Source: Phycisphaeraceae bacterium | Lineage (GTDB): Bacteria; Planctomycetota; Phycisphaerae; Phycisphaerales; UBA1924 | NCBI GenBank assembly: GCA_019636625.1 | Contig: JAHBXE010000003.1 | Coordinates: forward strand, 124,001-188,000 | Direction of reading: 5' to 3' | Length of the DNA stretch: 64,000 nucleotides | Shown here: in pieces, positions 1 to 8,182 of the stretch | Layout of the letters: each line of letters starts with the position of its first letter | Position numbering within the stretch: position 1 is the stretch's first letter | The notes under the pieces: generated by a model | Databases searched by the model: none | Told to the model about the DNA's origin: nothing | What the model saw: only the letters and a program-made list of their open reading frames with translations | Translations under genes and position numbers: made by a program

Positions 1-143
1 ACCTCCACCTCCGACCCGCACTCCGGACACTGCCCGGCTTGCAGCGCCCGCAGGTTGTACCCGCACAGCGGGCACGGCATGTCCCGCTCCGCGAGGAACG
101 TTCTCAGGAACTCCAGCCGCGCCGCCCTGTCCGCTTCATCCAT
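1..143 (-). CDS. Zinc-ribbon protein, N-terminal part (runs off the window)
   Basis: Only the first 47 codons are in the window. The start is the ATG whose complement ends at 143, and the peptide opens MDEADRAARLEFLRTFLAER. It continues with a four-cysteine zinc-ribbon of the form CPLCGYNLRAL followed by CPECG. This matches the N-terminal half of the next gene upstream (FLAERDAPCPRCGYNLRGL), so the two are tandem paralogs 10 bp apart on the minus strand. In planctomycetes this ribbon usually precedes membrane helices, but the rest of this copy is out of view. Function unknown. Confidence 0.6.
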   Translation of the reverse strand, partial: MDEADRAARLEFLRTFLAERDMPCPLCGYNLRALQAGQCPECGSEVE

Positions 144-153
144 CGCATCCCCT

Positions 154-690
154 TCAGAACACCGCCTGCCACACGATCATCCCCACAATCGCCCCCGGAC
201 CCCAGCACCACGCCAGCACCGCCAGCCACACCTTCCTTCGCCGCGGCCAGTCCTTCATCCCCGCCAACCCCCCCATCGACCGCCCAAGATACACCACCAC
301 CAGCCCCACCTGCACCACGGCAATCAACGCCAAAAGCCCCAACCGCCTCGCATCCACGACCGTCGCATCCCGCAGCAACACACCAAGCACCAGCAGCGCC
401 AGCGGCCACCCAAGACTCAGGATCGATCCGATCAGCCCCGCCGTCGTAATCGGGTCCCGCGGCATCCTCCTTTCACGCCACTCCCGGTGCTCCTCTTCCT
501 CCTTCAGCCGCTCCACCGAAAGCGCCAGCCCGCACTCCGGGCACTCCACCCCCGCCAACCCCCGCAGGTTGTACCCGCACCGCGGACAGGGCGCATCCCT
601 CTCCGCCAGAAACTCTCGCAGCGCTTCACCCATAGGCAAAGTGCCCTTCCGCACTATCCCCGCCCCTGAACTCGCTGCCATCGCTTCCAT
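154..690 (-). CDS. Zinc-ribbon membrane protein, unknown function
   Basis: About 178 residues. A CPRCGYNLRGL ... CPECGLAL zinc ribbon lies near the N-terminus. It is followed by a charged linker (KEEEEHREWRERR) and about four hydrophobic stretches compatible with transmembrane helices. The ribbon should face the cytoplasm in such small planctomycetal proteins, but no role is known. The start is uncertain: an upstream GTG at 723 and a later ATG at 633 are also in frame, and none has a clear ribosome binding site. It lies 10 bp upstream of a second zinc-ribbon gene that runs off the window edge. Confidence 0.6.
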   Translation of the reverse strand: MEAMAASSGAGIVRKGTLPMGEALREFLAERDAPCPRCGYNLRGLAGVECPECGLALSVERLKEEEEHREWRERRMPRDPITTAGLIGSILSLGWPLALLVLGVLLRDATVVDARRLGLLALIAVVQVGLVVVYLGRSMGGLAGMKDWPRRRKVWLAVLAWCWGPGAIVGMIVWQAVF

Positions 691-838
691 CGCCGCGTCG
701 GCGGACTTCGCTTTCGAAGTCACGTGCGACGACTGAAGCCGTCACCGGCAAATGCGCCACGGTCCTAAACCCTCAAACTCGACCCCTTGCTCACGGCACT
801 TCTGCGTCACTGCGTCACTACGTTTCTGCGTCTCTGCT

Positions 839-1882
839 TCACACCGTCCCAACGCCGCAAACCCCCAGCGCCGCCATCCGCACCGCCACCCCGTTGGCCA
901 CCTGCCTCAGCACCACGCTCCGCTCCCCGTCCGCCACCTCCCCATCAATCTCGATCCCCCGGTTCATCGGCCCCGGGTGCATCACCACCGACCCCTTCTT
1001 CATCCGCCCCGCCCGCTCCCTCGTCAACCCGTACAACTCGCGGTACTCGTGCACCGACACGATCCCGGACATCCGCGCCTTCGCCTCCGGCCCCTTCCCT
1101 TCCGCCACGCCACCCTTCCCCTCTTCCTGCCTCTCAAACTGAATCCGCAGCATCATCACCACATCCGCGGCACCAATCACCGAATCAAAGTCGTTCGTCA
1201 CCGCGCACCCCAGGCTCGCCAGCGAGGCCGGCGCCATCCCCGGCGGACCCGAGCACACCACCCTCGCCCCCAGCGCCCCCAGCGCCGCGATCCCGCTCCG
1301 CGCCACCCGCGAACTCACCACATCCCCCACGATCGCCACCGTCAGGCCCGACAGATCAAAGTCCTCCAGCCGCCCGTGCGCCTCCGCGATCGTGTACGCA
1401 TCCAGCAACCCCTGCGTCGGGTGCTCGTGCTTTCCATCCCCCGCGTTGAACACCGCGCACTTCACCGCCCCCGCGATCATCTCCGCCGCCCCGCTCTGCC
1501 GCGCCCGCACCACCAGCGCCGACACCCCCATCGCCTCCACCGTCCGCGCCGTATCAACCAGCGTCTCCCCCTTGTTCACCGACGATGTCCCCATCGGCAG
1601 ATCGATCACCTCCGCCGACATCCGCCGCGCCGCCAGCGCAAAGCTCGTCTTCGTCCGCGTCGAATCCTCAAAGAAGAGCGTGGCCACCGTCCTCCCCGCC
1701 AACTCCCCCGTCCGCGTCTCCGGCCGATTCGCCACCGGCGACAGCGCCCGGGCCTTCTCCAGGATCAACCGAATCTCCCCCGCCGACACCCCCTGCAACC
1801 CCAGCATCCCCCGCCGCGTCCACACCACCCCGCGACGAGACTTCCCCGACACGCTTGTCTCCGCCGGCACCGTTGGCTTCAT
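839..1882 (-). CDS. pyrB: Aspartate carbamoyltransferase catalytic chain
   Basis: 347 residues. Catalyses carbamoyl phosphate plus L-aspartate to N-carbamoyl-aspartate, the committed step of pyrimidine synthesis, in the cytosol. Family motifs visible are STRT at residues 74-77 (carbamoyl phosphate binding), HPTQGLLDAYTI from 154 and HPGPMNRG at about 302. The length is slightly above the usual 310 because of an N-terminal extension of about 25 residues. The ATG at 1882 is chosen because AGGGGTG lies 6-7 bases upstream; the frame stays open far beyond it but encodes only low-complexity sequence. No pyrI or other pyrimidine gene is adjacent, so it appears to be solitary. Confidence 0.93.
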   Translation of the reverse strand: MKPTVPAETSVSGKSRRGVVWTRRGMLGLQGVSAGEIRLILEKARALSPVANRPETRTGELAGRTVATLFFEDSTRTKTSFALAARRMSAEVIDLPMGTSSVNKGETLVDTARTVEAMGVSALVVRARQSGAAEMIAGAVKCAVFNAGDGKHEHPTQGLLDAYTIAEAHGRLEDFDLSGLTVAIVGDVVSSRVARSGIAALGALGARVVCSGPPGMAPASLASLGCAVTNDFDSVIGAADVVMMLRIQFERQEEGKGGVAEGKGPEAKARMSGIVSVHEYRELYGLTRERAGRMKKGSVVMHPGPMNRGIEIDGEVADGERSVVLRQVANGVAVRMAALGVCGVGTV

Positions 1883-2020
1883 GGTCGTCACCCCTGATTC
1901 TACGGACAACAACCACCCTGCCATGACCGTGCCGTGACCGTGCCATCGAAGTCCCGGCTTGGCGGGACTTCGATGCCCGATACCCCTTGACTCCACCCCC
2001 ACCTTCCCCAGAATGCACCC

Positions 2021-3409
2021 ATGCGAGCCCCACTCCTCGCCATTCTCCCCTTCGCCCCCCTCGCCCCCGCCCAGGACTGCATCTGGACCTTCGCTTCCCC
2101 TCCCTTCAAAGACGCCCCCGCCGCCCGCTCCCGCTCCGCCGTCACCTTCGACACCCTCCGCGCCCGACTCGTCCTCTACGGCGGCCACTCCGACACCATC
2201 GGCACCCTCGCCGACACCTGGGAGTGGAACGGCTTCGAATGGCAGCGACGCCTCGCCTTCGGTCCCGGACCCCGCGCCGGACACACCCTCGCCTTCGACC
2301 CCGTCAACCAGCACTTCATCCTCTTCGGCGGCGCCGCCGACACACGGACGTGGATCCTTGACCCCGCCGAGTGGTACAACCTCCCCGCGGCCAATGACAT
2401 CGCCCCCTCCGGACACGTCATGGTCCACGACACCATCAACCACCAGACCATTCTCTTCGGCGACTTCCCCTCGCCCACGCGCCGCCTCGAACCCTCCGGC
2501 CTCTGGTCCCCCATCAACGCCCCAGGCCCCGCCCCACGCCGCGACGCCGTCGCCGTCTTCGATCCTCACCGCGCCCGCATCATCCTCCACGGCGGCCGCG
2601 CCGGAACAACCATCCTCTCCGACGTCTGGGAGTTCGACACCGCCGCCAACACCTGGTCCTTCCGCGGCCACGGCCCCTCCCCCCGCGCCTCCGCCGCCGC
2701 GGCGTTCGATCCCGTCCGCCGTCGCATGGTCATCTCCGGCGGCATCGCCTCCGACACCGCCTGGAGCCTCACCGACACCTGGGACCTCGACCCAGTCTCC
2801 TTCACCTGGACCAAGCGCGCCGATGACGGCCCCGGCGCCCGCGCCGGCGCTTCCATGACGTACGACTCCGCCCGCCACGCCGTCATGCACTTCGGCGGCG
2901 GCCCCTTCCCCTTCGGCCTCCAGTCTAACGAACTCTTCCGCTACAACGGCAACGGCACCCTCGCCGTCCTCATCACCCAGGCCCCCGCCTCCCAGACCTT
3001 TGTGCAAGGCCAGGGCCTCACCCTCTCCGCCGCCGCGCAGAACGCCACCGAGTTCCAGTGGCACCGCAACATCTACCCCGTCTTCAACACCGCCCCCTAC
3101 TCCGGCGCGCAAACCCCCACCCTCACCATCAACCCCGCCTCCGCCTGCACCGCCGGCCACTTCGTCATCGCCATGTCCTGCGGCTGCGGCACCGCCGACC
3201 CCGGCGCCATCCTCACCCCCGCCTGCTACGCCAACTGCGACGGCTCGTCCGGCTCCCCCCTCCTCACCGCCAACGACTTCCTCTGCTTCCTCACCCGCTT
3301 TGCCTCCAATGACTGCTACGCCAACTGCGACCAAACCCACTTCGACCCCGTCCTCACCGCCGCCGACTTCGCCTGCTTCCTCAACGCCTACGCCGCCGGA
3401 TGCCCCTGA
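2021..3409 (+). CDS. Secreted Kelch-repeat protein with Ig-like and dockerin-like tail
   Basis: 462 residues. A short signal peptide (MRAPLLAILPFAPLAPAQ) is followed by several Kelch-type repeats, recognisable by recurring AFDPxRxRxxLxGG and DxWEFD/DTWEWN motifs, which should form a beta-propeller. At about residues 320-390 an Ig-like segment begins ITQAPASQTFVQGQ. The C-terminus is a duplicated cysteine-containing dockerin-like module (CYANCDGSSGSPLLTANDF ... CYANCDQ ... AADFACFLNAYAAGCP). Binding partners and substrate are unknown. The same tail ends seven other proteins in the window. Confidence 0.85.
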   Translation: MRAPLLAILPFAPLAPAQDCIWTFASPPFKDAPAARSRSAVTFDTLRARLVLYGGHSDTIGTLADTWEWNGFEWQRRLAFGPGPRAGHTLAFDPVNQHFILFGGAADTRTWILDPAEWYNLPAANDIAPSGHVMVHDTINHQTILFGDFPSPTRRLEPSGLWSPINAPGPAPRRDAVAVFDPHRARIILHGGRAGTTILSDVWEFDTAANTWSFRGHGPSPRASAAAAFDPVRRRMVISGGIASDTAWSLTDTWDLDPVSFTWTKRADDGPGARAGASMTYDSARHAVMHFGGGPFPFGLQSNELFRYNGNGTLAVLITQAPASQTFVQGQGLTLSAAAQNATEFQWHRNIYPVFNTAPYSGAQTPTLTINPASACTAGHFVIAMSCGCGTADPGAILTPACYANCDGSSGSPLLTANDFLCFLTRFASNDCYANCDQTHFDPVLTAADFACFLNAYAAGCP

Positions 3410-3588
3410 GCCAACGATTCACGAGCCCGCACACACCTTTGTCATCCCCCCCCCACCCCCTCGGCAATGCCACACACATGGCACCGATCAACCCCGCGCC
3501 CACCCTCCCTCCGCACCACTTCCTTCCTCGCTCCGACCAGCGCCCACGCCTCGGGCCCCGATTCGTCCCGGGTGTTCTCCAAATCACC

Positions 3589-3616
3589 TTGTTCGAACTC
3601 GATTTGGGTGTATACT
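3589..3616 (+). promoter_or_regulatory. Sigma-70-type promoter for the gene at 3636
   Basis: A -35 box TTGTTC (3589-3594), a 16-bp spacer and a -10 box TATACT (3611-3616) lie directly upstream of an AGAAGGAG ribosome binding site and the ATG at 3636. This would give a very short leader. Assigned from sequence only. Confidence 0.6.
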
Positions 3617-3635
3617 CCTCCAGAAGGAGCCACAC

Positions 3636-4541
3636 ATGCGCGCCATCGCCCTGATTCTTGTGGCCGCTTCGCCCGCCGCCGGGCAGGGCGTCATCTTCGC
3701 CCTCAGCGGCGCCACCAGCCCGACCCTCTATCGTCTCAACGCCTCCACCGGCGCGTTGATCGCGTCCTACCCGGTCACCGGCCACCAGGCCCTCCGCGGC
3801 GGCATGGTCTTCATCTACGCCGACGCCGGGCTGACGGCCATTGACGGTGCCCTCGACGGCAACCCGGATCGGCTCGTGACCATCAATCCCCAATCGGGCG
3901 CCGTCACCATCCGCCCCGCCATCGGTACCGAGTGGACTCGTCACTCCGTCATCTACGGTGACAGCTCAAGCTACCTCGCCATCGGCGACAACACGCTGTA
4001 CCGGATCAACCGCACCACCGGCCAGACAACCTTGATCGCCCCGCTCAGCGGCTCGCCGCGCCTCGACCAGGTCACCGCGATGGCCCGCTACTCCAACGAC
4101 GAGACCTACATCGTCGACACCATCGACACCGATCTCTTTCGCCTCGACCTCACAAACGGCCAGGTGACCTGGATCGGCTCCATCGGACAGAGCGACAACC
4201 CCTTCCTCGATCTCAGCGGCTACACCGCAGGCGCTCTCATCGGCGTCCGCGCCAACGGCGGCATCTACAGCATCAGCCGCGCCACCGCTGCACAATCCCT
4301 CCTCTTCGAGGGAAACTACACCGCCGTCGAGTACGTCTCGTACGGTGCCCCGCTCTGCTACGCCAACTGCGACGGATCCACCACCCTCCCCGTCCTCACC
4401 GCCAACGACTTCCTGTGCTTCCTCAACAAGTTCGTCGCCGGCGACTCCTACGCCAACTGCGATGGATCCGTACCCCCCTGGACCCTCACCGCCGGCGACT
4501 TCCAGTGCTTCCTCTACAGTTTCGCCGGTGGATGTCCCTAG
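3636..4541 (+). CDS. Secreted beta-propeller-like protein with dockerin-like tail
   Basis: 301 residues. A 16-17 residue signal peptide ends in AAGQG. The body has repeated LYRLNASTG, LYRINRTTG and LFRLDLTNG blocks that resemble the short blades of a beta-propeller reading out a value along a coordinate. The C-terminus has two dockerin-like repeats (CYANCDGSTTLPVLTANDF, then SYANCDGSVPPWTLTAGDF) and ends GGCP. The start ATG follows AGAAGGAG and a promoter-like TTGTTC/TATACT pair. No enzyme motif is seen. It follows another dockerin-tailed gene by about 230 bp but has its own promoter. Confidence 0.82.
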   Translation: MRAIALILVAASPAAGQGVIFALSGATSPTLYRLNASTGALIASYPVTGHQALRGGMVFIYADAGLTAIDGALDGNPDRLVTINPQSGAVTIRPAIGTEWTRHSVIYGDSSSYLAIGDNTLYRINRTTGQTTLIAPLSGSPRLDQVTAMARYSNDETYIVDTIDTDLFRLDLTNGQVTWIGSIGQSDNPFLDLSGYTAGALIGVRANGGIYSISRATAAQSLLFEGNYTAVEYVSYGAPLCYANCDGSTTLPVLTANDFLCFLNKFVAGDSYANCDGSVPPWTLTAGDFQCFLYSFAGGCP

Positions 4542-4608
4542 GGACTCAGCACTCCGGCTCACTCCCCTGCGGCCTTCTGCAAATGTGGCCCTGTGTACAA
4601 TCCGCCCC

Positions 4609-6021
4609 ATGCCCCCCTCCCTCAAAGCCGGCAAGCCCATCCTCACCGCTCGCATCCCCACCTTCCCCTACGGCAAGGAACAGGATCGCCACACCGTCTC
4701 CTACGACGAGTACGTCAAGACCGGCGGCTACACCGCCCTCCGCAAGGCCCTCTCCATGGCCCCCGAGGCCGTCGTCGATGAAGTCAAAAAGTCCCAGCTC
4801 CGCGGCCGCGGCGGCGCCGGCTTCCCCACCGGCCTCAAGTGGACCTTCCTCCCCAAAGTCGCCCCGGGTCCCGATGGGAAACCCGGCGATCCCGGCCAGC
4901 GCTACCTCGCCGTCAACGCCGATGAATCCGAACCCGGCACCTTCAAGGACCGCCTCCTCCTCGACTTCGACCCCCATCTCCAGCTCGAAGGCATCGCCAT
5001 CGCCTGCTACGCCTGCCGCATCAAGACCGCCTTCATCTTCATCCGCGGCGAATACCACCACCAGACCCACATCACCGAGAAGGCCATCAAGGAGGCCTAC
5101 GCCAACGGCATCTTCGGCGGCAAGGGCCTCCTGAACGGCGCAAAAACCGCAACGGGTGAGCCTTGGGTCGTCGATTGCTACGTCCACCGCGGCGCCGGGG
5201 CCTATATCTGTGGCGAAGAGACCGGCCTCCTCGAAGCCCTCGAAGGCAAGCGCGGCTGGCCCCGCATCAAGCCCCCCTTCCCCGCCGTCAAGGGCCTCTT
5301 CGGCAAGCCCACCATCATCAACAACGTCGAGACCCTCTGCCACGTGCCCAGCATCATCGAGCACGGCGCCGACTGGTTCAGCAAGCAAGGCTGCGACAGC
5401 ACCGTCGGCGGACCCCCAAGCTGGGGCACCAAGCTCATGGGCGTCTCCGGCCACGTCAACCGCCCCGGCGTCTACGAGTGCGACCTCGGCATCAAGCTCT
5501 CCACCCTCGTCAACGACTACTGCGGCGGCATGCGCGGCGGAAAGAAGTTCAAGGGCGCCATCGCCGGCGGCGTCTCCATGGGCATCCTCGGCCCCGACCA
5601 GTTCGACGCCGAAATGGACTTCGACATCGGCCGCAAGTACAACGTGATGGGCCTCGGCACCGCCTGCCCCACCATCTTCGATGAAGACACCGACATGGTC
5701 GCCGTCGCGAGAAACATCGCGAGATTCTTCAAACACGAATCCTGCGGCCAGTGCACCCCCTGCCGCGAAGGCTCCGGCTGGCTCTACCAGCTCATGTGCC
5801 GCATCGAGGAAGGCCAGGGCAAGACCAAGGACCTCGACCTCGCCCTCGAAATCGCCACCAGCATGGGCATCATGCCCGGCACCACCATCTGCGGCCTCGC
5901 CGACGGCAACAACTGGGCCCTCCGCACGATCATGAACAAGTACCGCGACGAGTTCGAGAAGCGGGTGAAGCCGAGCTTTATCCCGGTGAAGATGACCATC
6001 GGCGCCGGTGCCAAGGGCTAA
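4609..6021 (+). CDS. nuoF: NADH-quinone oxidoreductase subunit F
   Basis: 470 residues, close to the family's usual length. This is the peripheral-arm subunit of respiratory complex I that binds NADH and FMN and carries the N3 4Fe-4S cluster. Visible are the glycine-rich FMN/NADH loop RGRGGAGFPTG at residues 65-75, ESEPGTFKDR downstream, and the cluster ligands SCGQCTPCREG with a later CGLADG cysteine. The ATG at 4609 is chosen where the family's similarity begins; no good ribosome binding site is present. No nuoE, nuoG or other complex I gene is adjacent, so the subunit is encoded away from the rest of the complex. Confidence 0.93.
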   Translation: MPPSLKAGKPILTARIPTFPYGKEQDRHTVSYDEYVKTGGYTALRKALSMAPEAVVDEVKKSQLRGRGGAGFPTGLKWTFLPKVAPGPDGKPGDPGQRYLAVNADESEPGTFKDRLLLDFDPHLQLEGIAIACYACRIKTAFIFIRGEYHHQTHITEKAIKEAYANGIFGGKGLLNGAKTATGEPWVVDCYVHRGAGAYICGEETGLLEALEGKRGWPRIKPPFPAVKGLFGKPTIINNVETLCHVPSIIEHGADWFSKQGCDSTVGGPPSWGTKLMGVSGHVNRPGVYECDLGIKLSTLVNDYCGGMRGGKKFKGAIAGGVSMGILGPDQFDAEMDFDIGRKYNVMGLGTACPTIFDEDTDMVAVARNIARFFKHESCGQCTPCREGSGWLYQLMCRIEEGQGKTKDLDLALEIATSMGIMPGTTICGLADGNNWALRTIMNKYRDEFEKRVKPSFIPVKMTIGAGAKG

Positions 6022-6049
6022 CCCACAAGTGAGCCGTAGCGTTCGGGCC

Positions 6050-6205
6050 CGGTTCCTCGTTGCCCCAGCGGGGCATGTGAAGGTTGCCAGGGGTCGCGCT
6101 TCGCGCACCCCTGGAAGCGACCCACCCCTCCCTCTCCGCTTCCGCCCACCGCGGGATGGGGTTGCGGGGGAAGGGCGGCCAGCCCTTCCCCTCCCTCAGC
6201 GGCGA
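6050..6205 (-). repeat. Mosaic intergenic repeat, family 2, copy 1
   Basis: Read on the minus strand this block shares long segments with 13351-13500. Shared parts include AAGGGCTGrCCGCCCTTCCCC, a run GCAACCCCATCC, TTCCAGGGGTrCGCGAAGC and GCTGGGGC. It contains small palindromes such as the CGCGCTTCGCGC stem. It fills the gap between nuoF and the next gene. The two copies are in opposite orientation and bound a stretch of about 7 kb. Confidence 0.6.
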
Positions 6206-6241
6206 GCCTGAGGCAGACGGACCGTCGACTAAACTGGTGCA

Positions 6242-7033
6242 ATGCACCTCCTCAACGCTATCGAAGGAAGCCGCTCTGAGTACTTGGCTTGGTATGCCCT
6301 AGGCACCATCGGCTTCTGCGCCCCTGTTCCGCGACAGTCCGACTCGTTCCTCAGCGACTTTCTTGTGTATCTCTACGAGCCGCGGAATGACACAAGAGTG
6401 GCCCCTACTGGCCCCGCCATTCTGGTGCAGGTCAAGTCGAATGAAGACGACGAGTCGTTTGTAGAAGACCGCCTCGCCACCTTGCGTGATCTCGAACTGC
6501 CCTACTTCCGCGCTGTGATAGATCGAGAAGGGATGCTGCTTCGCTTGTTTCAGACGCGAGAGCGGATCAGCTATCGATATCACAACTATGACAAACTCAC
6601 GCTCCGCTTGGGTGAAGCGCCGGTCGGCTATAAGGGCCAGCCGCCTGAGGGCATTCTTTACCTAGGCAAGCCGATCGCGGAGATCGACATTGGCGACCTT
6701 GAGAAGCCTGAATGCAGAACGCATTTCTTTGGCATCATGCAGAAGTGGGCCGCAATCGACCTTCAAGTGATCGGACTGAACCTTCTTGACCTTCCGGTAT
6801 CCCTGTCCGTCAACTACGAGACCAACTCAGATCCCCACCCGGAACTGCTTATGAGAGTTCACCACAATGATGGCGTCGTGAACCGCGCCACAAAGGGCTT
6901 CCTGCGGGTGTGTCATGCGCAGCTCGGACTGCTTCGCCTTGCAACTCGTCAGGGAGAGACGGGCCATGATGATGCAATCCGTGCGATAAGCGCATTGCTG
7001 GCTGTGCTTCCCAAACCTGAAGAACAGAAGTGA
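6242..7033 (+). CDS. DUF4365-like, PD-(D/E)XK nuclease-fold protein
   Basis: 263 residues. The N-terminus carries the layout of DUF4365-type restriction-like folds: SEYLAWYALGTIG (Glu on helix 1), SDFLVYLYEP (Asp) and ILVQVKSNEDD (the Q-x-K strand). A basic and aromatic region follows, and the C-terminal half has no recognised motif. Such proteins are cytosolic and are often found in defence or mobile contexts; the activity here is inferred only. Its codons are visibly less GC-biased than those of neighbouring housekeeping genes, consistent with acquisition. The stop lies 11 bp from the end of a convergent HNH endonuclease gene. Confidence 0.55.
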   Translation: MHLLNAIEGSRSEYLAWYALGTIGFCAPVPRQSDSFLSDFLVYLYEPRNDTRVAPTGPAILVQVKSNEDDESFVEDRLATLRDLELPYFRAVIDREGMLLRLFQTRERISYRYHNYDKLTLRLGEAPVGYKGQPPEGILYLGKPIAEIDIGDLEKPECRTHFFGIMQKWAAIDLQVIGLNLLDLPVSLSVNYETNSDPHPELLMRVHHNDGVVNRATKGFLRVCHAQLGLLRLATRQGETGHDDAIRAISALLAVLPKPEEQK

Positions 7034-7044
7034 TCGTGTTGCCA

Positions 7045-7791
7045 TCACCCCACGAAGACCCTCTCGCGATGCCACTCCAAGTACTCCCCCCGCGGCCTAT
7101 ACCGCTCCGGCACCCTAACCTCCACACCTTCCCGCGACTCAAACATCTCTCGATACACGCTTCGCGGAACCTCATCCTGCACTCGCCTCGAAACCCATAG
7201 CTCAAACCTCTCCCCCAGTGTGATCAACCCCCGATCAAACGCGGCGTCGTGCAGCGCATTCAAACAAAGTCCGTTGTGCGGATCCAGCCTGAGCTTCTCG
7301 TCCTCTGCCCACGGCACGATGTGGCTCGCCCGGAGCAACGCTTCGCACTTGATCCCGGTGATGCAGCACGTGCTCTCGTGCGCGGCCAACACCGCCGCGC
7401 GAAAGAACGCCTGCCCCCGCCGAACCGCGACCTCTCGTATCACCTCCGATGGACCCGAGGGCGCCTCGATTCCCTGCTCGACCGCCGCCGCGACCTCCAG
7501 GCCTTCCGCGGCCAACCGCGAGAGTTCCTCCCATCGCCCGTAGAACTCAGCCCAAATCTCTCGGTCGGCACTCGATGAGTTCGCCATCCCCTTGATGCCT
7601 CTTCCCTTCATCGCGGGGTCGAGGCTCGCGTAGTTTCCCAGCTTCATCGAGACCGCCGACGGCGTCCGTCCCATCACCTCCGCCAGTGCCTTCACCTCGG
7701 GGTTACCCTTGTGCATCTTGCCAAACGGCAAGCGGCAATACAGAGACAAAGCCCGCACCCGCTCCTCCCGCGTCCAGTCGCGTCGCTCCAT
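7045..7791 (-). CDS. HNH endonuclease
   Basis: 248 residues. The C-terminal half holds a typical HNH nuclease core: CCITG, then LLRASHIVPWAED, then LDPHNGLCLNALHDAAFD. The His in ASHIVPW, the Asn in HNGLCLN and the His in LHDAAFD are the expected metal and catalytic positions. The N-terminal 90 residues (LYCRLPFGKMHKGNPEVKAL) resemble a small DNA-recognition or HTH-like region seen in the same family. Convergent with the DUF4365-like gene, 11 bp apart. Whether it is a restriction enzyme, a homing-type nuclease or a repair protein cannot be told; no methyltransferase is nearby. Confidence 0.85.
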   Translation of the reverse strand: MERRDWTREERVRALSLYCRLPFGKMHKGNPEVKALAEVMGRTPSAVSMKLGNYASLDPAMKGRGIKGMANSSSADREIWAEFYGRWEELSRLAAEGLEVAAAVEQGIEAPSGPSEVIREVAVRRGQAFFRAAVLAAHESTCCITGIKCEALLRASHIVPWAEDEKLRLDPHNGLCLNALHDAAFDRGLITLGERFELWVSRRVQDEVPRSVYREMFESREGVEVRVPERYRPRGEYLEWHRERVFVG

Positions 7792-7893
7792 CGCCCCAGC
7801 CTACTCAATCACCGAAACAGATGGCCTAGTCGCCTTCTCTGAAACTCCCCCAGCTCAAACAAAGGCCCCCACTCTTCCGTTCCGCGCAATGGC

Positions 7894-8148
7894 CTACTCC
7901 CGCAAACCCCCGCGCGCGCCCAACCATTCCCTCAACACCTCACTTGCTGGATCGAAGAGCCAGAAGTACGCCGCCCCCACCACTAGCATCGTCAGCGAAA
8001 CGAGCGTCATTAGCAGAATCATTCGCCGACTGGCCCGCTCTCCCTTCCCCTCTCTCTGCCGACCCCCCGCCGCGAGGACTGCCAGCCCCTGCACCACCCA
8101 CGGCAACGCCGCGAACACCCCAAAGACCACAACCTCCGTTGACGGCAT
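7894..8148 (-). CDS. Small two-helix membrane protein
   Basis: 84 residues with two hydrophobic stretches, at about residues 5-27 (VVVFGVFAALPWVVQGLAVL) and 43-64 (MILLMTLVSLTMLVVGAAYF), separated by a basic loop GGRQREGKGERASRR that should lie in the cytoplasm. No family is recognised. It fills the gap between the HNH gene and the ABC-F gene and is divergent from the latter. The membrane topology and the protein-like composition are the reasons for calling it real. Confidence 0.5.
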   Translation of the reverse strand: MPSTEVVVFGVFAALPWVVQGLAVLAAGGRQREGKGERASRRMILLMTLVSLTMLVVGAAYFWLFDPASEVLREWLGARGGLRE

Positions 8149-8182
8149 GCCCCAAGCGTATCACCTCCCTATCTTCCTGCCC

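Noticed and set aside
1883..3340. Extension of the pyrB frame upstream to 3340
   Set aside because: Low-complexity Gly/Ala/Val sequence antisense to the Kelch-repeat gene; pyrB similarity and a ribosome binding site place the start at 1882.
3540..3610. tRNA-like T-loop (GTTCGAACTC)
   Set aside because: No acceptor stem, anticodon arm or CCA end can be formed around it; the region is better explained as a promoter.
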